Shown here piece after piece: positions 58,320-64,000 of a stretch of DNA of 64,000 nucleotides. The notes under the pieces are model-generated. The model saw only the letters and a list, made by a program, of their open reading frames with translations. It was not told the origin of the DNA and did not search any database. Both the position numbers and the translations under genes were made by a program. How positions within the stretch are numbered: the stretch's first letter is position 1; each line of letters starts with the position of its first letter. Source of the DNA: Sphaerosporella brunnea (lineage: Eukaryota; Ascomycota; Pezizomycetes; Pezizales; Pyronemataceae); NCBI GenBank assembly GCA_008704415.1, contig VXIS01000183.1, positions 29,622-93,621 on the forward strand. The letters run 5' to 3'.

Positions 58320-59258
58320 TCAGAACGGCCAACCAAAACTCCCATCAAAAGCCTCTTCAAAAACCACCCTATTAGTATTGTCTTGACTTTCCTCCTGCTG
58401 CTGCCGTGGCAGCTCCTCCCCCTCACCCTCCCCTCGGATCTCTCGCAGCTTCACTACCTTCCCCTCCTTGTACCCCTCCAGCAACGCCTCCATCTCCGCA
58501 TCCCCCATCTGGCATAATTCTTCCAGAGTCCACTCCTCGCACACCCGACTCATCCACTCCATCCTTCGCGGCCCATCCTCCTGCGCTGCCGCCACCTTCC
58601 TTAACCGCTTCCTCAGCACTCCGACCCTCGTGATCGCCTCCCCCAGATTTTCCGGCAAACCCCCGGCAATCTGCCGCCTAACAATATTCGCGAGTTTTGG
58701 GCCGTTTCCATTAGTCGACACCATGACCTGCAACGGGCCGTCTCTATGGACCGAGCCGAAATAGAAGTCGCATTCGGGCGGCACGTCGGCAACGTTTATG
58801 GGGATTCTGAGGTCGTGGCAGAGCTTGTAGATCTGGGTGGACACGACGGGATCGTCGATGGCGGTCAGGACCAGCGTGGGGTTTACGGCGGTGATGAGGG
58901 ACGGGTCGAAGTTGGTGTTGTGGTGCGTTACGTTGCTGCTGCTGGTGCGGATGCGGTGCAGCACTTCGGCGTTGCAGCCTGACAGCGGGCACACAACGTG
59001 CACGTGTGCGTCCGCGTTGAGCAGGTTCAGGATTCGCCCGGCGGCCACGGCGCCGCCGCCGACTACGAGCACGGGTTTGGAGCGCACTTGGTAGGCGACT
59101 ATCAGAGAGCCGCCGGGCTGCACGGGCGGGAAGGCTTGGGCGCAGGAAGAGGCGGGAGGCGGCGAGGGCGTTGACGGCACTGAGGGACCGGATTTGGGTG
59201 TCGGCGGCGGTGAGAGGGTGGTCAGGTGTTCAGGCATTGTGGTGGTGGTGGTGGACAT
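58320..59258 (-). CDS. MET8: Precorrin-2 dehydrogenase / sirohydrochlorin ferrochelatase
   Basis: Intronless, 312 residues from MSTTTTTMPEHL, chosen because upstream in-frame sequence is low complexity. The Rossmann motif VLVVGGGAVAAGRI binds NAD. The conserved NVADVPPECDFYFGS contains the Asp equivalent to the catalytic Asp141 of yeast Met8. STNGNGPKLANIVRRQI follows. A C-terminal helical region and an acidic Gln-rich tail complete it. It makes sirohaem for sulfite and nitrite reductases, so it is needed for methionine synthesis and nitrate use. The N-terminal 45 residues are Pro/Ser-rich and disordered. Confidence 0.94.
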   Translation of the reverse strand: MSTTTTTMPEHLTTLSPPPTPKSGPSVPSTPSPPPASSCAQAFPPVQPGGSLIVAYQVRSKPVLVVGGGAVAAGRILNLLNADAHVHVVCPLSGCNAEVLHRIRTSSSNVTHHNTNFDPSLITAVNPTLVLTAIDDPVVSTQIYKLCHDLRIPINVADVPPECDFYFGSVHRDGPLQVMVSTNGNGPKLANIVRRQIAGGLPENLGEAITRVGVLRKRLRKVAAAQEDGPRRMEWMSRVCEEWTLEELCQMGDAEMEALLEGYKEGKVVKLREIRGEGEGEELPRQQQEESQDNTNRVVFEEAFDGSFGWPF

Positions 59259-59741
59259 GGAGCTTGTGGAGTGGAGTGTTCTTTGAGTGTTTTGTTTGGG
59301 GGGGGGGTGTGGTTTGTGGAGGGAATGGAGTGATTTATGGGCGCATTGGTGGGTTGCGAGCGGGATGGTTGCTGGGAGAACTGCAGTTTTGGCTGTGGGT
59401 TGTGGTGGTGGTTGTCGGTTCAGGTGTGGTTGCCATGCCAAGCACGCAAGCACGAGCTCGCCATCTCCGCCAAAGCCGAGGAGAAACGAAGAGCGAAACG
59501 GCGGGCGGGTTTTGCGGGAAACGGCGGTGGTTTTGATTGTGGGATTTCATTAGCAGTTGCCGAGAGCAACAGTAATAGCACCACATCAATCAAGCTGCTC
59601 GTCTCCTCACATCATCCCACGCCAGAGAGCAGCCGGACAGACATCTGCCTCTCCCCAAGCTGACAACCAGCCACCCACCACCCACCACCCACCACTACTC
59701 TCCTCACTCTCTCAACCTTCAGCCAACCTCAACTCATCGCC
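59259..59741. other. Divergent promoter MET8 / VAC1
   Basis: A 483-bp shared upstream region, with a TG/GGT-rich MET8 side and CCACCCACCA repeats (about 59669-59694) on the VAC1 side. No gene. Confidence 0.5.
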
Positions 59742-61723
59742 ATGTCCTCCCCGCGCCCGTCGCCGCAGATGCCAAACAAGCAGCAAAGAGTATCTCGTCG
59801 CGTTCTCGGGAGCAGCAACCAAGCCAAGCTCCGCAGAGACCTCGACAATGGCCGCTTATCGCCGTCTGCCTCCGAAGTCTCGCTTACCACCACCTCCGAG
59901 CTGTCGCGCGGCGACACCTTGGTGTGTCCGATATGTTCGGAGGAGATGGTACTGCACTGCACCCCTTACCTCTGAACCTATCGCCGTGCTAAATGCTGTC
60001 GGGAATAGATGACGCTGCTACAGCTGAACCGACATCTGGACGACACGCACGCCGAGGTCGAGCCCCTCGAAAAGGACGATATAACCTCGTGGTTCCGCAA
60101 GCGAATGTTGAAAGCGAAAACCTTCCAGCCGGTGGCCGTGCTGAACCAGAAACTGAAAGGCCTCGACGTCTTCGAAGCGAACGATCTGCCACCTCCCCCC
60201 TCGTCCAGCGTCACCGTGTCGTCATCCTCGCCGGCGCCGGAGAGGGATGCCGATTTCTACGTTACCCGCGCCCACTGGCAAAAGAGCTATGGCGACGATT
60301 ACTGTCTTGACCCGTCGTGCCGGAGACCGCTCGGCGTGGTCAACGGCTGCGTCAATTGCAGGAAGTGCGGACGCTTGTTCTGTGAGGAGCACACCATGTA
60401 CCAGATCAAGCTGAGCCGGAGCGCCCAGCATGAGCCGGTGAGGGGGTATTGGAGCCGCGTGTGTGAGACGTGCTACGTCAGCAGGGAGGGTTACAACGAT
60501 CACAACGGAATTGTACAGGATCACAGCGAGTCGTTCCGGGCGATCAGGAAGCGAAAGGTGGAGCGAGCGTGCTTGGAGGTTACGAGGCTGGAGAAGCGGC
60601 TGACAAAGGTGCTGCAGCCCTGCTCCGCTGTCTCACGTCTACTAACGTTGCGCAGTTGACGCAGCTACTGACAGCACCACCATCAAACGGAGTCGCGAAC
60701 GGCGAGAAAGCGGGACTGATCAAGTTTCCCAAACCCCTCGCATCCCAACGACGAGCACTGGAGCAAAGCGTGGTCGCATGGGAAGACGACAATGCCGTTA
60801 CAAACTGTCCGTACTGCGAACAAACGTTTTCACTCTTCTCACAACCCAAACACCACTGTCGTCTCTGCGGCAAAGTCGTCTGCGGTGATCCACGCACCGG
60901 TTGCTCGAAGGAAATTCATTTGAATGTATCTCCGCCGCTGGCATCAGAAAAGCTCGTCGGCGCAGGACAGGACGATTTAACGCTGGCAGTCCGCATATGC
61001 GCGCCGTGCCAAAGCACTCTTTTCTCGAAGCGCGAGTTCCTACAATCACTTCACTCGCAGCCCCCCACCTACGTGCGTGCCTATATCACCATCGTTTCCT
61101 TCCAAACCGGAATCCGCGAGCAGCTGCCGCGGTTCCAGCGCACGGTCGAAGGCTTGCAACGTAGACCCGATGACCGCAACGCAGTGGTCGAAGCCATGCG
61201 CATGAAGAAGCGTATCGTCGAGTCTCTAGCCAAGGTCGACGCCGTAGCGAAGCAAATCGCCGGCGGCAAGGGCGGCGCAGGAACCGGCGCGGAAGAGCGT
61301 CTGCGGAAGGCAGTGGCTTTGGCTACTGCCAATTGGGGCCAGGAGGTGGGAATGCGAGTCAAGGGCGCCTCTACTGTGCTGGATAGGATTGTGGAAACGG
61401 CGCGGCCTACTGCTGCAGCAGAGATCGCAGCCAGGCTGGGGAAACCGGCTAAGGTGCTCCCGCCCACCCCGAAAAGTAAAGCCAGCGTCAAGGTCACCGT
61501 CAACGGCGCCGACTGGGAGGGTGAAGACGAGATGGAGACTGAGGCGGAGCGACAGCGGAGGGAAACGGTGGTGGTGCTCGAAGAGCAGAAGTTTTTGGTG
61601 CTGGGAATGTTGGAGGACGCGAAGAAGCGGCGGAGGTTCGACGAAGTCGAGGCGTTGGGGAGGAGTCTGGAGGAGATCGAAGACGAGATTCACAAGTTGG
61701 GTGGAGGAGTGGTCGGTGTCTGA
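59742..61723 (+). CDS. VAC1: FYVE-domain vesicle-tethering protein Vac1/Pep7
   Basis: Exons 59742-59948, 60009-60608 and 60656-61723 encode 624 residues. An N-terminal C2H2 finger (CPICSEEM...RHLDDTH) is completed across intron 1. A first FYVE-like finger has CLDPSC, CRKCGRLFCEEH and RVCETCY. A second FYVE domain reads CPYCEQTFSLF, HHCRLCGKVVC, CAPC. The C-terminal helix-rich Rab-binding-like region (EKFLVLGMLEDAKKRRRFDEV type, residues about 560-620) ends the protein. This is the Vac1/Pep7 plan. It links PtdIns3P, Rab5/Vps21 and Vps45 in Golgi-to-endosome traffic. Introns 1 and 2 have GCTAAAT and ACTAAC branch points. Confidence 0.93.
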
Positions 61724-62161
61724 CAAGGGGTACTACTAGTACATATGGTGTTTTGGATTGGGATCTGTTTTCAGCGGTTTTTGGGGGGTAGGTTTTCATG
61801 GGGCGTTAACGGTATGCATTTATAGAGGCCTTCTTGTTTTGTTTTGCTATTACTGATTTTGCTTGCGTTTTTTGTTTTGTCTGTTTTGTTTGAAGCGGAG
61901 CGTAGCATGACATCGATCATCAAATATCAATGAGAATTCACTGACGTACGGCCATGGCATCGTTTCTGCATGCCCATCACACGAGCAACCGGCGGACCAG
62001 GACAGACAACATCGGGCACCCCGGCTGGCTACACAATAATCCATGCCGCCCGCACACCCGCAAGCGGCGGGCACTTCCGCCATGCACCACCCGATGATAA
62101 GCCGACGTCATATAAACCCCGCGCTCTTCCCGTCCCCGCACTTTGACCGCCAACCTCCGCC
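61724..62161. other. Intergenic / promoter
   Basis: T-rich 3' flank of VAC1 and promoter of the next gene, with TATAAA at 62111-62116. Confidence 0.5.
62111..62116 (+). promoter_or_regulatory. TATA box of the arginase-family gene
   Basis: TATAAA lies 46-51 bp before the ATG at 62162, giving a very short 5' UTR of about 20 bases if used in the usual way. Confidence 0.55.
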
Positions 62162-63383
62162 ATGAAGCTGTACGGCCTGTTGCTGCTACTTCCATTCCTT
62201 TCCCTCACGGGGGCTCACGATCATCATGACGAATCGCAGCCAGACGCAGACACCCTTGCCTCGCTGAAAGCAAAATGGGATTACGATGTCCACCTCCGCC
62301 CCTCCCCCTCCCGCAAAAAACTACCCCGCTGACATACATAACCAGTTCTCCTTCTCCGGCATCCCAACCTTTGCCCACCTCCCCTACACCAAATGCCTCC
62401 TCGCCCCCTCGGTGTCCTACGACATCGCCATCGTCGGTGCGCCCTTCGACACAGCGGTATCGTACCGCCCCGGCGCGCGTTTCGGCCCTCGCGCAATCCG
62501 CGCCGCCTCGCAGCGCCAGACCTCCTTCCGTTCATTCAACGCGCAGCAGGGAATAAACCCGTATCTCTCGTGGGCGAAAGTGCTGGACTGCGGCGACATC
62601 CCGATCTCGCCGTTCGACAACGCGTTAGCATTGCAGCAAATGGAGGCCGCATTTACGGAGCTAGGAGCGCACAGGTCAGGCAGCGGCGGGAAGCCGCCGC
62701 TGCTGGTCACGTTGGGCGGGGATCACAGCATTGCTCTGGCTGCACTGCGGGCGCTCAAAGCGCGCGACGGAGAAGCCGTGGCCGTGCTCCATTTCGATGC
62801 GCACCTTGACACTTGGCTGCCTGCGAAATACCCCTCGCCCTGGCCCAGCGACCAGCAGGCATTTACCCACGGCACCATGTTTGCGCTCGCTCACAACGAG
62901 AGCTTGTTGCTCCCCGGCACGTCGGTGCATGCGGGTCTGAGGACTCGGCTCAGCGGCACGGATTTCGGCGACTATGAAGACGATGATGCGCAGGGGTGGT
63001 ACCGCATCGAGGCGGACGAAATCGATGCTCCCGAAGGCGTCGACGGCGTCATAGAAAGGATCTTAGGCAGGTTGAGGGGGAAGAAGGTCTATCTAAGCGT
63101 AGACATCGATGTGCTGGATCCCGGTTTGGCACCCGGAACCGGCACACCCGAACCTGGCGGGTGGACCACGCGGGAGTTGATGCGGATATTGAGGAGGGTG
63201 GTGGGCGAGGTGGACGTGGTCGGCGTGGATGTGGTGGAGGTAGCCCCGGCTTATGATGGTGTGGGAGAGGTCACGGCGCTCGCGGCTGCGCAGGTCGTTT
63301 TCGAGGTTGTGAGCGGCGTTGTTAAGAAGGGCGTGCTGGAGAGGAAACGTCTGCAGGCAGAGAGGGCGAAGGATGAGTTGTGA
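62162..63383 (+). CDS. Secreted arginase/agmatinase-family hydrolase
   Basis: Exons 62162-62287 and 62346-63383 encode 387 residues. The first exon supplies a signal peptide (MKLYGLLLLLPFLSLTGAH) and an HDHHDE metal-binding-like start, common in secreted fungal members. Manganese ligands: GGDHSIAL, HFDAHLDTW and SVDIDVLDPG; the GTGTPEPGG loop follows. The ATG at 62286 within the intron would give a cytosolic product, but the spliced form is favoured because KWDYD joins FSFSGIPTFAHL in phase. The family hydrolyses agmatine or other guanidino compounds to urea; the exact substrate is unknown. Confidence 0.92.
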
Positions 63384-64000
63384 GATAGGACACGGGCACA
63401 CTCGAAGCAAAGCGCAGACAATAATATCCTTTTGCTGTAGAGAATAGAATCCATCCTTCATTTCGTACCCCATCTACCAACGTTCCCCGGCTCCGCGGCC
63501 CAGACGTCTACACCACCTGCTCCCAAGGCGCAAATATCAAGACCACGTTCCGTGGACTACTCTCGAAAGCCTGCTTGGCGACGGATACTGATATCGTTGC
63601 TTGGAAGGGTTGGGTGGTTGTGGTTTGCGGTAGCCCCCCGTTGGGGATGGGATGACGATGAGGTGGGGAAGGCAGGAGCTGCTCTTCGCGGTGTGGGGCA
63701 CGAAAAGTGGTGGAAGCCGCCCTCTGCCAATGCCGCATCTGACCGTGGCTCATGTTTTTCTTGGCCGTCGTTACTTAGTAGTTACTTCGTCTTCTGCTGT
63801 AACGAGTGATCGGTTGGTCGGATCAGGCAGGGCAGACGTCGTCGCCAGGCCTTGCGTTCCACGTTTCACGTAGCTCTGATGGCTCTGCTCTATCTACTTT
63901 ACCGATCAATCTTTTCCATTGCTGCAGCATTTATAGATGTCCCTCCCGACCCCCCCCCCCCCGTTGGCAAGCAAACCAAGCTGTTGACGACCTGCTCCGC
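63384..64000. other. Intergenic at window end
   Basis: No gene supported. A C-run lies at about 63950-63962. Confidence 0.5.

Noticed and set aside
62286..62345. Alternative start of the arginase-family gene inside the intron
   Set aside because: The spliced form joins a signal peptide in phase to the conserved FSFSGI block, and the intervening bases have GT-AG ends and a GCTGAC branch point.

Overview
The window is nuclear DNA of a filamentous ascomycete (Pezizomycotina). The evidence is many genes split by short GT-AG introns of 47-115 bp with CTAAC/CTGAC-like branch points, fungal gene families (DUF3684 ATPase, secreted DPP IV, Vac1, Met8, a GATA factor with a C-terminal zipper, Lsb6-type PI4-kinase), and repeat-rich, gene-poor spacers. 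The combination of gene-poor spacers, BTB paralogues, a Crinkler-type NTPase and transposon relics is reminiscent of Pezizomycetes, but the genus cannot be fixed from the sequence. All exon models below were built by hand from splice signals and reading-frame continuity.

Layout. 1-5.5 kb: a 1685-residue GHKL-ATPase/DUF3684 protein (minus) with a C-terminal HELAH metallopeptidase-like motif. 7.1-8.2 kb: BTB/POZ protein (plus). 8.2-12.9 kb: gene-free, with a tRNA-SINE-like segment, a hAT transposase relic and a 143-bp foldback element. 12.9-18.4 kb: a full-size ABCB multidrug transporter and a dienelactone-hydrolase-family protein (plus). 20.0 kb: a small disordered protein. 23.3-24.5 kb: a second BTB paralogue (minus). 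25.9-26.6 kb: a decayed unknown gene. 27.5-30.0 kb: secreted dipeptidyl peptidase IV (minus) whose first intron carries copies of a retrotransposon tail.

30-46 kb is an accessory, repeat-rich block. It holds unresolved exon fragments, a Tourist-like MITE with a TAA target duplication, a four-exon Crinkler-type protein (SAM-like header, P-loop NTPase, restriction-endonuclease-like C-terminus), a second hAT relic, a RING-like small protein and a 5'-truncated LINE. The LINE 3' tail, with a perfect GGCCGC-AA-GCGGCC hairpin, matches the copies in the peptidase intron.

46.4-64 kb is mostly housekeeping: GATA zinc-finger factor with a coiled coil (minus), type II phosphatidylinositol 4-kinase (plus), a small single-TM, probably mitochondrial protein (plus), Tms1/SERINC (plus), a CX5R phosphatase (minus), Met8 sirohaem synthase (minus), Vac1/Pep7 FYVE protein (plus) and a secreted arginase/agmatinase-family enzyme (plus). 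The PI4-kinase and Vac1 both act in endosome/vacuole lipid signalling, but nothing suggests co-transcription. The genes are independent units.
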